This document shows positions 1-8,469 of a DNA stretch of 64,000 bases, in pieces; position 1 is the stretch's first letter; every line of letters begins with the position of its first letter. The position numbers and the translations under genes were made by a program. This DNA is from Bdellovibrio bacteriovorus str. Tiberius. Lineage in GTDB: Bacteria; Bdellovibrionota; Bdellovibrionia; Bdellovibrionales; Bdellovibrionaceae. The stretch spans positions 3,038,001 to 3,102,000 of the forward strand of contig NC_019567.1 in assembly GCF_000317895.1 (NCBI RefSeq), written 5' to 3'. Under the pieces are notes generated by a model. It was not told the origin of the DNA. It saw only the letters and a program-made list of their open reading frames with translations, and did no database searches.

Positions 1-829
1 AACCCACATCACTCCAACCAAAGTCCGCCGGCACACAAGCCAGTTCCGCTTCGCTCAGTTTTTCCATGATCGCATAGTCAATAGAAATGCTTTGAACCTG
101 AGCATAGATATCACCCAGGTTGGAAGCATCGGCCTTCAAGGCTGAAATCTGATTCCACAAAGTCGGCTGATGTTTTTCAAACAGACCCGCCATATGAGAA
201 ACTTTGAAAACAAAGATCCCCGCATTCCAGCTGAAACCACCTTGAGAGATAAATTCTTCCGCTTTTTTCAGATCCGGCTTTTCATGGAATTTCACCACGG
301 AATAAGCCTTCAACCCCATTTGATCTTTTAAGCTGGTCGTCTTGGTCTGAATATAGCCATAGCCAGTTTCTGGATATGAAGGCGTGATGCCCAAAGTAAC
401 CACGCGGTTTTCTTTCGCCACGGTGGAAGCAAATTCCACAACTTTCAGGAAAGCATCTTCTTTGGTGATCAGGTGATCTGACGGGAAGACCCCGACGATC
501 TCGTCCCCTTTACCCTGATCCAGTAAAAGCTTGCACAGGGCCGCCACGGCAGGAGCGGTGTTTTTGCCCGTTGGCTCGTAAACAACCTGAACGGCTTCGC
601 CTTGGTTGGCCTTAACACCTTCGCCTTGGTTGGCTTTCAGATTCAGTTCAGTCAACGTCTGCAGGGCCTTGGAGGTTACGATCCAGGGGCTTCCCATACG
701 CATACATCTTTTCAGGGTCAGAGTTTGTAAAGGCTCCCCGAAAATGTCGCAAAATTGTTTGGGCATCTGCTGACGGGATACGGGCCACAATCGTGTTCCG
801 CTTCCTCCCGATAATATAACCGGTATCAA
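1..829 (-). CDS. manC: mannose-1-phosphate guanylyltransferase (partial, C-terminal part beyond window)
   Basis: Makes GDP-mannose from mannose-1-phosphate and GTP, a precursor of surface polysaccharide. The 276 visible residues carry the nucleotidyltransferase signature GGSGTRLWP (residues 8-16), a KQF lysine motif, FPSDH, PETGYGYI, FHEKPD and WNAGIFVF, all typical of the ManC/AlgA family. I chose a TTG start at 829 because a GGAGG site (835-839) sits 5 bases upstream and the family signature begins directly after it; no ATG fits. Residues 65-72 and 73-80 are an in-frame tandem duplication (KANQGEGV/KANQGEAV). The gene runs off the left edge, so any C-terminal isomerase domain cannot be judged. 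Confidence 0.9.
   Translation of the reverse strand, partial: MIPVILSGGSGTRLWPVSRQQMPKQFCDIFGEPLQTLTLKRCMRMGSPWIVTSKALQTLTELNLKANQGEGVKANQGEAVQVVYEPTGKNTAPAVAALCKLLLDQGKGDEIVGVFPSDHLITKEDAFLKVVEFASTVAKENRVVTLGITPSYPETGYGYIQTKTTSLKDQMGLKAYSVVKFHEKPDLKKAEEFISQGGFSWNAGIFVFKVSHMAGLFEKHQPTLWNQISALKADASNLGDIYAQVQSISIDYAIMEKLSEAELACVPADFGWSDVG
590..637 (-). repeat. 24-bp in-frame tandem duplication inside manC
   Basis: Units 614-637 and 590-613 encode KANQGEGV then KANQGEAV. The two copies share 18 contiguous bases (620-637 against 596-613) with one difference, so the duplication looks recent. It adds eight residues in a surface region between the signature loop and the FPSDH motif without breaking the frame. 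Confidence 0.85.
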
Positions 830-1029
830 AACTACCTCCGAGATCAGTCCTCAATCTATATCACCAAAGGCAGTTTCTGAGTAATTAAGACCTTACAATG
901 GCTCAATTCGTCAAAAAACTGAGGCTTTTTAGCTGCTTAAAAGGCCGCCTCAAATCGAATTTAAGCCCCCCTAAATCTTTGCACACCTTTACTTCGAGGT
1001 AGAGTTCCGCCCCAAATTCAAGTAAGACA

Positions 1030-2031
1030 ATGCCCATGGTTAAACACACCAAAAAGCTTTTGGTTCAGTCCTCTAAGATTCTTTTTTCAGCCGGCATCAT
1101 CTACTGGCTGATCCAATCCGGAAAGCTGAACTTCTCTGCCCTTAAAAATCTGCTGACTCCGACCACGGCGTCCGTTGCATTGCTTTTGGTTTTGCTGAAC
1201 CTGTTCCTGGCCAGCGAAAGATGGCGCACCCTGATCCGTTCCCAAGGCATGAATGCGGGTCCTTTGAAGGTCTTTAAGCTCAGCCTGATTGGTTCATTCT
1301 TTAACTTTGCCATGCCCGGCGGGGTCGGCGGCGATGTTATCAAAGCTTACTATTTCACCCGGGCCAATCCCGGTTCCAAAGTCATTGCCGTGACCAGCGT
1401 CCTGATGGACCGGGTGCTGGGACTGTTTGCCATGGTTCTATTGGCGCTGCTGGTGATGCTTTATGACCTGAACCACATCATGACCATCCCGACCCTGACG
1501 ACATTGTTCTGGTTCATTCTGGCGCTGTTCTTTGCGTTTGTGATTGCTCTGGCCCTGATCTTTTCGCCAAAGATCTACAAGACCTCGCTGCTAAAGCGCG
1601 TGATCAACAAACTGCCTTTGTCTGAAAAGTTCATGAAGCTTTATGAAAGCATGCACCTTTACGGCAAAGACGGAAAACGCTTCATGCTGGTGCTGTTCCT
1701 AAGCCTTCTGTCCCAGGGCTGCTCGATTGTGTTTTTGATCATTGCCGGCAATGCGGCAGGCTTCACGGAGGTCGCAGCGAAAACCTATTTCCTGGTGGCG
1801 CCACTGGGGTATATGGCGACGGCGATCCCGATTTCTCCAGCCGGTGTCGGTGTCGGTCAGGCGGCATTCTATTTCCTGTTTAATATCTATAACGGATCAA
1901 CATCTGAAGTCGGTCCAACTGTGATCACGGCCTTCCAAGTCACCACCTTCGTGGTGAGCTTGCTGGGTGCCTTCTTCTATCTGCGTATTAAAGAACGCGT
2001 GGATGCTTCCACACTAGAAGACCTGGGCTAA
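1030..2031 (+). CDS. LPG-synthase-TM/UPF0104-type integral membrane protein
   Basis: A 333-residue protein with about eight hydrophobic segments. It has two family landmarks of the lysylphosphatidylglycerol synthase transmembrane region/AglD-like family: FNFAMPGGVGGDVIKAYY after the third segment with a following DRVLGL, and PISPAGVGVGQA near the C terminus. Members are flippase-like proteins thought to handle lipid-linked sugars or aminoacyl lipids. No soluble aminoacyl-transferase domain is present, so it is not a full MprF. The start at 1030 has only a weak AAGTAAGA site; ATG at 1036 is an alternative. It ends 1 base from a convergent HAD gene. The substrate is unknown; nearness to manC suggests surface glycan or lipid work, which is inference. 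Confidence 0.75.
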   Translation: MPMVKHTKKLLVQSSKILFSAGIIYWLIQSGKLNFSALKNLLTPTTASVALLLVLLNLFLASERWRTLIRSQGMNAGPLKVFKLSLIGSFFNFAMPGGVGGDVIKAYYFTRANPGSKVIAVTSVLMDRVLGLFAMVLLALLVMLYDLNHIMTIPTLTTLFWFILALFFAFVIALALIFSPKIYKTSLLKRVINKLPLSEKFMKLYESMHLYGKDGKRFMLVLFLSLLSQGCSIVFLIIAGNAAGFTEVAAKTYFLVAPLGYMATAIPISPAGVGVGQAAFYFLFNIYNGSTSEVGPTVITAFQVTTFVVSLLGAFFYLRIKERVDASTLEDLG

Positions 2032-2032
2032 A

Positions 2033-3016
2033 TCAAAGCGTCAGGTCCGAGAGTTTTTCCAAAACCGTGAATTTGAAATTGGAATACGCAGCCTGATGCG
2101 CCTGCAAAGACTTCACTTCTTTGTCGGTTTTTTCTGAAGCCAGCAGGTACAAACGCCCCACCCCGGCAGCAAAAGCCGCCTTCAGGTCCGAAGCACTGTC
2201 ACCAACCATCACGGATTTCGCCATATTCACACGCAGCTTGCTGTTCACTTTCAGCAGCATGCCGTTGCGAGGCTTGCGAAGTCCCGCCAGCAAACGCCCG
2301 CGAGGACTGCCCGCTTCATCAATAAACGCCGACCACTCGCAGTCGTCAATCCACGCCCCTTGCTGGGCTAAAAGCTGCATCATACGCTGATGCACGGACT
2401 GATACTGAGACCAGCTGATCCAGCCTCGCCCCAATCCGGACTGGTTCGTCACCAGCGCCACCCAATAAGACTGCGCATGGGCTTTGTTAATCAGCTCGCA
2501 AATGCCCGGCAGCAGCTGAACTGCTTCGGGGTCTTTGTTATAGGGAACGTTCTTAACCACCACATCATCGCGATCCAGGAACAGACATCCTGCCCCGTGC
2601 TCGCCATCCAGTCCCTGCAGCGCCGACCATTGCCCCCAATGGGCTTTCAAAGCTTGCAAAATCAGCTGCCACTTGTGCAGGCTTAAATCAGCAAAGGTAT
2701 AGTCCCACTGATGGGATTCAGCAGACGATGCTTCCGCCCCTAACAAGACCCGTTGACCATTCAGAATTGCATCCACAGAAGTCAGGACAGATTTTTGGTT
2801 GGACTGGAACAAGACCAGATCTTCTGGACGTGTGACATACTTTTGTGCCAGCAGATCTTCAGCTGTGCGTGTGACAAAAGGAATTTCCCCGGCAAAGTCC
2901 TGCACCAATGGCTGCTGCCATTGCGACAATGTGGCCGGATTCTGATCTGCAATAAAGACCAGACTGCCACCCAGTTGAACTGTTTCAACAATCAAAAGTT
3001 CCAGGGGATGTGACAT
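2033..3016 (-). CDS. HAD phosphatase, GmhB/HisB-like, with unknown N-terminal domain
   Basis: 327 residues. The C-terminal half is a HAD hydrolase of the heptose-bisphosphate/histidinol-phosphate phosphatase branch: nucleophile motif LDRDD (147-151), TNQSG (190-194), a lysine motif RKPRNGM (247-253) and the metal motif VGDSASDLKA (271-280). This matches the order of GmhB, which removes the 7-phosphate of heptose bisphosphate in LPS core synthesis. The first about 140 residues are not part of GmhB and I do not recognise them; they could bind a sugar phosphate or partner. The ribosome site before ATG 3016 is poor. Substrate assignment is tentative because HAD specificity is hard to read from motifs. 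Confidence 0.75.
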   Translation of the reverse strand: MSHPLELLIVETVQLGGSLVFIADQNPATLSQWQQPLVQDFAGEIPFVTRTAEDLLAQKYVTRPEDLVLFQSNQKSVLTSVDAILNGQRVLLGAEASSAESHQWDYTFADLSLHKWQLILQALKAHWGQWSALQGLDGEHGAGCLFLDRDDVVVKNVPYNKDPEAVQLLPGICELINKAHAQSYWVALVTNQSGLGRGWISWSQYQSVHQRMMQLLAQQGAWIDDCEWSAFIDEAGSPRGRLLAGLRKPRNGMLLKVNSKLRVNMAKSVMVGDSASDLKAAFAAGVGRLYLLASEKTDKEVKSLQAHQAAYSNFKFTVLEKLSDLTL

Positions 3017-3112
3017 AGAGGCCCAGTTTACGACAAACCGCCCCTTGTGTCCTCGGGTTTCTACTTGCCGCCTTGCATTTATGCTTATTAAAATTCCTGC
3101 AGGAGGAAATTC

Positions 3113-3637
3113 ATGACGGCCCTACTGAAGCAGATTTTTAATTTTCTAAAACTCCTCAACTCGGACACCGGAACCAACCAACTGGCCTCGGGCCTGTCGC
3201 TGGGACTGATCCTGGGGTTTTCCCCGTTCATCTCCATTCAGACTTTCGCGGTCTTTGCGATTATCTTTATTTTCCGCGTGCAGATTGGTGCAGCCTTCCT
3301 GTCGGCGTTCTTTTTCAAGTTCGTGGCCTTCATGTTTGACGGACCGGCTCACCACCTGGGTAAAGCCGTGCTTGAAAACGAAAGCCTGAAACCCCTGTTC
3401 ACCACCATGTACAACATGCCGCTGGTGCCAATGACCCGCTTCAACAACAGCATCGTGATGGGATCCATGATTGTGTCCATCCTGCTTTTGCCGTTTGCAT
3501 TCTTCGCCTTCAAAGCGCTGATCCTGAAATATCGCGCCACCGTGGTGGCACGATTCAAAGGCACGAAGTTCTGGAAAGCCTTCACGGCAACCAAGCTTTA
3601 CAACTGGTACTGCACTTACGACAACCTTTACGGCTAG
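3113..3637 (+). CDS. TIGR03546-type membrane protein
   Basis: 174 residues, with three or four hydrophobic segments (about 25-45, 50-75, 115-135). The start at 3113 is well supported by AGGAGG six bases upstream. Sequence and context fit the uncharacterised TIGR03546 family, which is normally encoded beside a TIGR03545 protein, as here (12-base gap). The first 40 residues, with NQLASGLSLGLILGFSPF, resemble DUF2062-like inner-membrane proteins. It is probably the inner-membrane half of a two-protein envelope system in outer-membraned bacteria. No enzymatic motif is visible. Confidence 0.7.
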   Translation: MTALLKQIFNFLKLLNSDTGTNQLASGLSLGLILGFSPFISIQTFAVFAIIFIFRVQIGAAFLSAFFFKFVAFMFDGPAHHLGKAVLENESLKPLFTTMYNMPLVPMTRFNNSIVMGSMIVSILLLPFAFFAFKALILKYRATVVARFKGTKFWKAFTATKLYNWYCTYDNLYG

Positions 3638-3649
3638 GACACACAGCAC

Positions 3650-5605
3650 ATGACAACACCTGAAACAACACCCGTAAAAAAGAAAAAAGAAAAAGGCCCG
3701 ATCCGCTGGGAAGCCATCATTCCGTTTGTGATCATCTGTGCGGTTATTGGATTGTACTTCCACTTCTTCTTCGACTCTCACCTGCGCAAGGGCATGGAAT
3801 GGGCCGGATACAAAGCTGTCGGCGCCGAAGTGAACATCGCCAAAGTTGAAACCAGTTTCTTCAACGCCAGCCTGCGCATTCAGGGCATCGAAGTGACTGA
3901 CGCAGAAAAGCCAACCCACAACTCTTTGAACATCGGCGACATCCGCTTCTCAATGCTGTGGGACGCCTTACTGCGTGCGAAAGTGGTCGTGAATGAAGCC
4001 GCCGTTGAACAGATCGCCTTTGGCGTAAAGCGGGCCCGTCCGGGTCGCGTGGCTCCGCCAGAGCCGGTGTCCAACGAACCAGGCCTTGCTGACAAACTGA
4101 AAGAACAGGCCATCAACGAAGCCCAGCAACAAGCCGGCGACAGCGTTCTGGGTGACGTGATTGCGATGCTGACGGGCACTGACGCCAACGTGCAACTGCA
4201 AAAGCTGCAGGATTCATTGCCGTCCAAAGCGATGCTGGAAAATTTTGAAAAAGAACTAAAAGCCAAACAAGCCACTTGGGATGCGCGCATGAAGTCTTTG
4301 CCTCAAGGTAAAGATATCGAGGCTTTGAACAAGCGCCTGAACGCCATCAAGTACAAAGACTTTAAAACTCCGCAGGAACTGCAGTCTTCTTTGCAGGAAC
4401 TGGATAAAGTCTTTAAAGATGGCGATGCCATGTACAAACAGGTGCAAGGCGCTGGCAATGATCTGCAAAAAGACCTGAAAGCACTTGAAGCCCAGTACAA
4501 GGAAATCGAAAAGCAGGTCAAGGCCGACATCAAAAGTCTTGAACAGCATTTCCGCATTCCAAAGCTGGATGCCAAGTCCATGTCGATGGCGATCTTCAAT
4601 CGCTATCTGGGGCCGTACAAAGCCAAGTTCTTCCGTTACAAGGCCATGGCTGAAAAATACATTCCGCCAAACCTGCTGAATAAAAAAGAAAAGGACCCGG
4701 AAGACATCCCACTTCAGCCGCATCCACGTGAAAACGGGATCAGCTATGAATTCGGACGGCCGAACTCGTATCCTTTGGTGTGGATCAAACGCACAGCGGT
4801 CAGCTCTCAAGCGGGCTTGACTCCGGATGCGGGGAACATCAAGGGTGAGATTCTGGATATCACAACCCACCAGAAACTGATCGGCAAGCCGACCGTAGCC
4901 TCTTTGTCCGGGGACTTCCCGTCCAAGGAAATCATGGGCTTCCTGGTACGCCTGTCTTTGGACAACACCAAGCCTGACAGCATCGTTGATTATCGCTTCA
5001 AGGTGGATTCGTACTCGATCGAAGGCAAAGAGCTGGTGCAGTCCCCTGACGTGCAGATTGCCTTTAATAAAGCCAAGGGCAGCATCGGCATCGAAGGCAA
5101 GCTTGTGGGTCTAAAGAACATCACGGTGAACATGGACAACAAGTTCACGCAGATCGAATACGCGGTGGGATCCAAGAACGAGATTGCTGATCAGATTCTA
5201 AAGGCCGTCTTTGCCGGCATCCCGGTAGTGACGCTGAACGTGGATGGTCAGGGCACGTTCCCGAATGTTCCTTTGTCTATCAACTCCAACCTGGGACCTG
5301 AGCTGCAAAAAGGATTCGAAAAGCAGATCCAGGCCAAGATTGACGAAGCCCGCAAAAAGATCGAAGCCTACGTCAATGAAGAGATCGGCAAACAGCGGGC
5401 CCGCGTGGAAGCCGAGATCAACAAACTGCGCGGCGATCTGGACAAGGAAATCAAGAAAGCCGAAGGCCAGTTGAACGAACAGAAAAAACAAGCTGAAGCC
5501 CGCGTGAATCAGGCGAAAAAAGACGCCGAAAACCAGGGCAAGAAGCAGCTTGAAAAAGAAGGCCAGAAAGCTGTCGATGATCTGAAGAAAAGATTCGGAC
5601 TTTAA
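3650..5605 (+). CDS. TIGR03545-type large envelope protein
   Basis: 651 residues: a short cytoplasmic lysine-rich start, one membrane anchor (about 21-40, VIICAVIGLYFHFFF), then a long periplasmic part. Residues about 45-120 read like an AsmA/DUF748-type start (AEVNIAKVETSFFNASLRIQGIEV). Two charged coiled-coil stretches follow (about 195-300 and 550-645, rich in K, E, Q, A). The C terminus is an extended helix ending DLKKRFGL. It is translated from ATG 3650, directly after the 3113 gene, so the two probably form an operon closed by the terminator at 5629. Family members are rare, occur as pairs and have no known function; a span or tether across the periplasm is inference. Confidence 0.7.
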   Translation: MTTPETTPVKKKKEKGPIRWEAIIPFVIICAVIGLYFHFFFDSHLRKGMEWAGYKAVGAEVNIAKVETSFFNASLRIQGIEVTDAEKPTHNSLNIGDIRFSMLWDALLRAKVVVNEAAVEQIAFGVKRARPGRVAPPEPVSNEPGLADKLKEQAINEAQQQAGDSVLGDVIAMLTGTDANVQLQKLQDSLPSKAMLENFEKELKAKQATWDARMKSLPQGKDIEALNKRLNAIKYKDFKTPQELQSSLQELDKVFKDGDAMYKQVQGAGNDLQKDLKALEAQYKEIEKQVKADIKSLEQHFRIPKLDAKSMSMAIFNRYLGPYKAKFFRYKAMAEKYIPPNLLNKKEKDPEDIPLQPHPRENGISYEFGRPNSYPLVWIKRTAVSSQAGLTPDAGNIKGEILDITTHQKLIGKPTVASLSGDFPSKEIMGFLVRLSLDNTKPDSIVDYRFKVDSYSIEGKELVQSPDVQIAFNKAKGSIGIEGKLVGLKNITVNMDNKFTQIEYAVGSKNEIADQILKAVFAGIPVVTLNVDGQGTFPNVPLSINSNLGPELQKGFEKQIQAKIDEARKKIEAYVNEEIGKQRARVEAEINKLRGDLDKEIKKAEGQLNEQKKQAEARVNQAKKDAENQGKKQLEKEGQKAVDDLKKRFGL

Positions 5606-5628
5606 GATTTGAAATTTTCTGCCAACGC

Positions 5629-5661
5629 AAAAGACACCCCCAAAAAGGGTGTCTTTTTTTG
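5629..5661 (+). terminator. rho-independent terminator of the TIGR03546/03545 pair
   Basis: Stem AAGACACCC (5631-5639) pairs with GGGTGTCTT (5647-5655) over a 7-base loop and is followed by a run of seven or more T. It lies 24 bases after the stop codon at 5605. Confidence 0.9.
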
Positions 5662-5802
5662 TCTAATTTTTCAGCACGGTCCTGTAAAGATCTTCGGCAG
5701 TAACTTGTAACTTACTGTTTTCACTTATCAATTTTCCTCACTTTTTCACTTTGCCTCTGTTTTAGGCATTCACTTTCTGCTAGCCTTGACGATGAGGTAG
5801 GT

Positions 5803-6906
5803 ATGAAAGCATCGTTCAAAACACATTTAGCAGTTTTAGGTTGTGTGATTGGAACCCTTTCCGCGGGTTGCGCGAAAATGAATTTTGCGCCCGTCCCTGA
5901 GCAGGACACCACCGCGGTTACACCGCCCACCACGACTCCCAGCAAAACAATCTCCACCAGCGAGGTCGTGGCTTACGGTAATAAGCAGGTCGACTTCCTG
6001 TTTGTACTGGATGATTCCAATTCAATGCTTCCCGAGCTTAAAAAACTCGCGGCCCGCATGGGCACCTTCGTAAGCTCTCTGGATGCCAGCAATATCGACT
6101 GGCAAATGTGCCTGACGACCACCAGAGGCGTTAATTCCGGTGGCTCCCTAACCTACGGCAGCCCTTATAATTGGGCCAACTATGCGCCCGTTGGCGGGGC
6201 TCCGGCCTATATCCTTAAAAAAGGGACCGCCAACCTGAACACCATCTTTAATTCCACTATTGATACCCTGGGTATTGGGGGTGGCAGCTCCGGGGATGAA
6301 CGCGCAATCAAAGCCGCCCATGACCACTTTGAAGCCGCTGGCGTGCATGGTTGCTATCGTCCGGGAGCCGCAATTTCGGTGATCGTGATTTCAGATGAAG
6401 ACGAACGATCTGTGGGCGGCGTGGCTTCCCGCGTGAAAGCCAATGATGCTGCCGGCGTGCTTTTGCCGATGGAGGCTTCCGACATGCCAGCCAATCTGGT
6501 GGCGAAATCCAAAAGTGTCTTCGGCCCGGATGTGCGCTTCACTTTCAGCTCGATCATCGTGAAACCCGGCGACACCGCTTGCGAAGCTGAACAGGACAAA
6601 GACACTTCGCCTAGTCACCCGGGCTACTTCTATGAGGAAGCGTCCAAACTGACCGATGGTGGCGTGGGCAGTATTTGTGATTCGGATTACAGTGCGAATC
6701 TGAACACATTCAAGGACAAGATCGTGAACTCGCTTTCCAACTTGAATCTGGAATGCGAACCGGTTCCTGAAACTCTGAAGGTCAGCATTGATGGTTTGAA
6801 TATCCTGAACTACAAAATCGAAAAGAGCGTTTTGAAGTTCACTTACGCCCTGATTGAGGGCACCAAGATCGACCTGCAATACGACTGCGTAGAGGGGATT
6901 CCTTAG
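5803..6906 (+). CDS. VWA-like lipoprotein
   Basis: 367 residues with a lipoprotein signal ending in lipobox LSAGC (lipidated Cys23), so it is exported and membrane-anchored. Residues 63-75 (VDFLFVLDDSNSM) carry a DxSxS metal-adhesion (MIDAS) motif, and later stretches (ISVIVISDEDERS near 195) fit a von Willebrand factor A fold. VWA domains usually bind proteins through a metal ion. The C-terminal 65 residues contain paired cysteines and a small beta-rich domain. The start has a GAGGTAGGT site before ATG. It stands alone and is followed by a shared terminator. The partner is unknown; adhesion or complex assembly at the cell surface is inference. Confidence 0.75.
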   Translation: MKASFKTHLAVLGCVIGTLSAGCAKMNFAPVPEQDTTAVTPPTTTPSKTISTSEVVAYGNKQVDFLFVLDDSNSMLPELKKLAARMGTFVSSLDASNIDWQMCLTTTRGVNSGGSLTYGSPYNWANYAPVGGAPAYILKKGTANLNTIFNSTIDTLGIGGGSSGDERAIKAAHDHFEAAGVHGCYRPGAAISVIVISDEDERSVGGVASRVKANDAAGVLLPMEASDMPANLVAKSKSVFGPDVRFTFSSIIVKPGDTACEAEQDKDTSPSHPGYFYEEASKLTDGGVGSICDSDYSANLNTFKDKIVNSLSNLNLECEPVPETLKVSIDGLNILNYKIEKSVLKFTYALIEGTKIDLQYDCVEGIP

Positions 6907-6950
6907 CAAGGCGACGGCATTCGCCGCGCGCTTCACTGCCTTTAAACGAC

Positions 6951-6976
6951 AAAAGCCGCTCTCTCGAGCGGCTTTT
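6951..6976. terminator. bidirectional terminator between convergent genes
   Basis: AAAAGCCGCT (6951-6960) pairs with AGCGGCTTTT (6967-6976) over a 6-base loop, with A-run and T-run on the two sides. It serves the lipoprotein gene on the plus strand and the thioredoxin gene, ending at 6987, on the minus strand. Confidence 0.85.
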
Positions 6977-6986
6977 TACTTTGGCC

Positions 6987-7559
6987 TTATTGCGCCGGCT
7001 TTGCGCCCAGCAGAGACTGAACGTAAGACACAGAGTCTTTGTTGAACCATTCGATGGATCCCACAACCTTTTTAACCAGTTTGTGATCCGTGCCCAGCAC
7101 CAGGGATTCTGGCAGGCGCGCCACCTGGAACTGCTTCATTAAAGAGCGGTCTTCGTCATAAACGATATGAATATTCGCGCCCTTCATTTCCGGGAAGGAC
7201 TTCATAAAGACATCGATGTCGTTGCGGCTGCTATCGCCGGAAACTGCGATCAACTGAACATCACCTTTGAATTCCTTGATCAGCTTGATCAGGGAAGGGA
7301 CTTCCTCAATACAAGGCCCGCACCAGGATGCCCAGAAGTTCAGGATAACCACTTTGCCTTTGAAGGCATCAAGCTCTACGGGTTTACCGTCCAGATCCTT
7401 GGTCACAAAGTTAGGAACGCCTTCCTTTTCCATAGCCTCAATCGTGGTGTAATCTGAGGTGGTTTGGTTCAGCTTGCTGGCAAAGAATTGGGTGTAGGCC
7501 CACAAACCAGCTGCTGCCAGAATAAAGACGATACCGAAGGCTTTAAGGTGTTGTTTCAT
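6987..7559 (-). CDS. TlpA/ResA-type membrane-anchored thioredoxin
   Basis: 190 residues. One N-terminal membrane helix (about 7-24) is followed by a periplasmic thioredoxin domain with the redox motif WASWCGPC (Cys80, Cys83) and the TlpA-like phrase LDAFKGKVVILNFWASWC. Such proteins reduce periplasmic disulfides, for example during cytochrome c maturation. I start it at ATG 7559 because AGGGGAG lies just upstream and the hydrophobic anchor follows at once; a longer frame to 7658 lacks such a site. No other cytochrome maturation gene is nearby, so the client is open. Confidence 0.85.
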   Translation of the reverse strand: MKQHLKAFGIVFILAAAGLWAYTQFFASKLNQTTSDYTTIEAMEKEGVPNFVTKDLDGKPVELDAFKGKVVILNFWASWCGPCIEEVPSLIKLIKEFKGDVQLIAVSGDSSRNDIDVFMKSFPEMKGANIHIVYDEDRSLMKQFQVARLPESLVLGTDHKLVKKVVGSIEWFNKDSVSYVQSLLGAKPAQ

Positions 7560-7711
7560 GGGACTCCCCTTTTCAGCAAGGAACTGAGTACCCAAGGTAA
7601 AGATTGTCGCCCGGGATGGCAAGACGCAATGGTGATAAATGGCGAGAGCGGTTCGCAAAGCCAGCGAGAGGTCCGATAGTTTTGAAGGATAAAACGAGGG
7701 ATGCTAAAAAT

Positions 7712-7744
7712 AAAAAAGGCCCAAGTTTCCTTGAGCCTTTTTTT
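7712..7744 (-). terminator. terminator of the alpha operon (after rplQ)
   Basis: On the minus strand AAAGGCTCAAG, loop GAAA and CTTGGGCCTTT (7730-7740 with 7715-7725, one G-U pair) are followed by a T-run. It lies about 25 bases after the rplQ stop codon. Confidence 0.85.
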
Positions 7745-7768
7745 GAAGATCTTAATCAGATCCCAGAA

Positions 7769-8314
7769 TTAAGCGCGAGCTGCAGATGCTGCTCTGTCTT
7801 TTTTCTGAGTCTTTTTAACAGCTTTTTTCTTCGCTGCTACTGCTTTAGTGGAAGCTTTTTTAGCTACAGCTTTTTTCGCTGGAGCTTTAGTAGCTTTCGC
7901 AGTTTTAGCGGACTTTTCAGATTTCTCTGCAGTGTCAGCTGTTTTAGCTTCGAAATCGTAGTCTACGAACTCAAGGAATGCCATTTCAGCAGTGTCACCT
8001 GGGCGACGACCGATCTTGATGATACGAGTGTAACCACCAGGACGTGTTTTGAAACGTGGAGCAAGATCCTTAACGATTGTAGCAACCGCTTCTTTGTTCG
8101 GGTAACGAGAAAGCAACAAACGAGTTGTAGCCAAGTCACCTTTTTTACCCAAAGTGATCGCTTTTTCAACGTGGCGACGTACTTCTTTAGCACGGTCAAC
8201 AGTTGTAGTGATACGGCCGTGCTCGATCAAAGAAGTCACAAGACCTCTCAACAAAGCTTTTCTTGGGCCAGATTTACGATCGAAATGTTTTACTCTTCTT
8301 CTGTGTGAACTCAT
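7769..8314 (-). CDS. rplQ: 50S ribosomal protein L17 with long basic C-terminal tail
   Basis: Residues 1-121 are standard L17 (SSHRRRVKHFDRK start, then the family core through EFVDYDF). Residues 122-181 form an extra low-complexity tail of Ala, Lys, Thr and Ser (KKAVAKK, KKKAVKKTQKK), so the protein is 181 residues against a usual 115-130. The tail resembles histone-like/AlgP-type repeats and should bind RNA or DNA non-specifically; that is inference. GGAG precedes ATG 8314. It is the last gene of the alpha operon, 155 bases after rpoA. Confidence 0.95.
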   Translation of the reverse strand: MSSHRRRVKHFDRKSGPRKALLRGLVTSLIEHGRITTTVDRAKEVRRHVEKAITLGKKGDLATTRLLLSRYPNKEAVATIVKDLAPRFKTRPGGYTRIIKIGRRPGDTAEMAFLEFVDYDFEAKTADTAEKSEKSAKTAKATKAPAKKAVAKKASTKAVAAKKKAVKKTQKKDRAASAARA

Positions 8315-8469
8315 TTTATTCTCCGGTTAAACGGGCTGACCGTATAAGGTATCAGCACGATAGAACACTCTTTGGTTAATTTGGTCGAGTGTTGCTTTTT
8401 CAGGGCTCCGTGCCCTCGCAGCCCCGCAGGGCCGCGTGTTCAAACACCATTCTTGGTGTCTATTTTTGG
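8315..8469 (-). other. structured rpoA-rplQ spacer
   Basis: This 155-base gap stands out in a cluster where most gaps are about 10 bases. On the minus strand it can form several hairpins: ACACCAAGAATGGTGT (8441-8456 region), a GC-rich stem at about 8402-8430, and AACACTC with GAGTGTT (8387-8393 with 8364-8370). It could be an RNA processing or autogenous regulation site for L17. No open reading frame of note is present. Confidence 0.45.

Noticed and set aside
648-854. 68-residue frame with a TTG start
   Set aside because: It is out of frame with the manC family motifs; the GGAGG-preceded TTG at 829 gives the conserved protein.
3146-3919. 257-codon minus-strand frame opposite the envelope pair
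   Set aside because: Histidine- and glutamine-rich translation typical of a shadow frame; the plus-strand genes have strong start sites and family matches.
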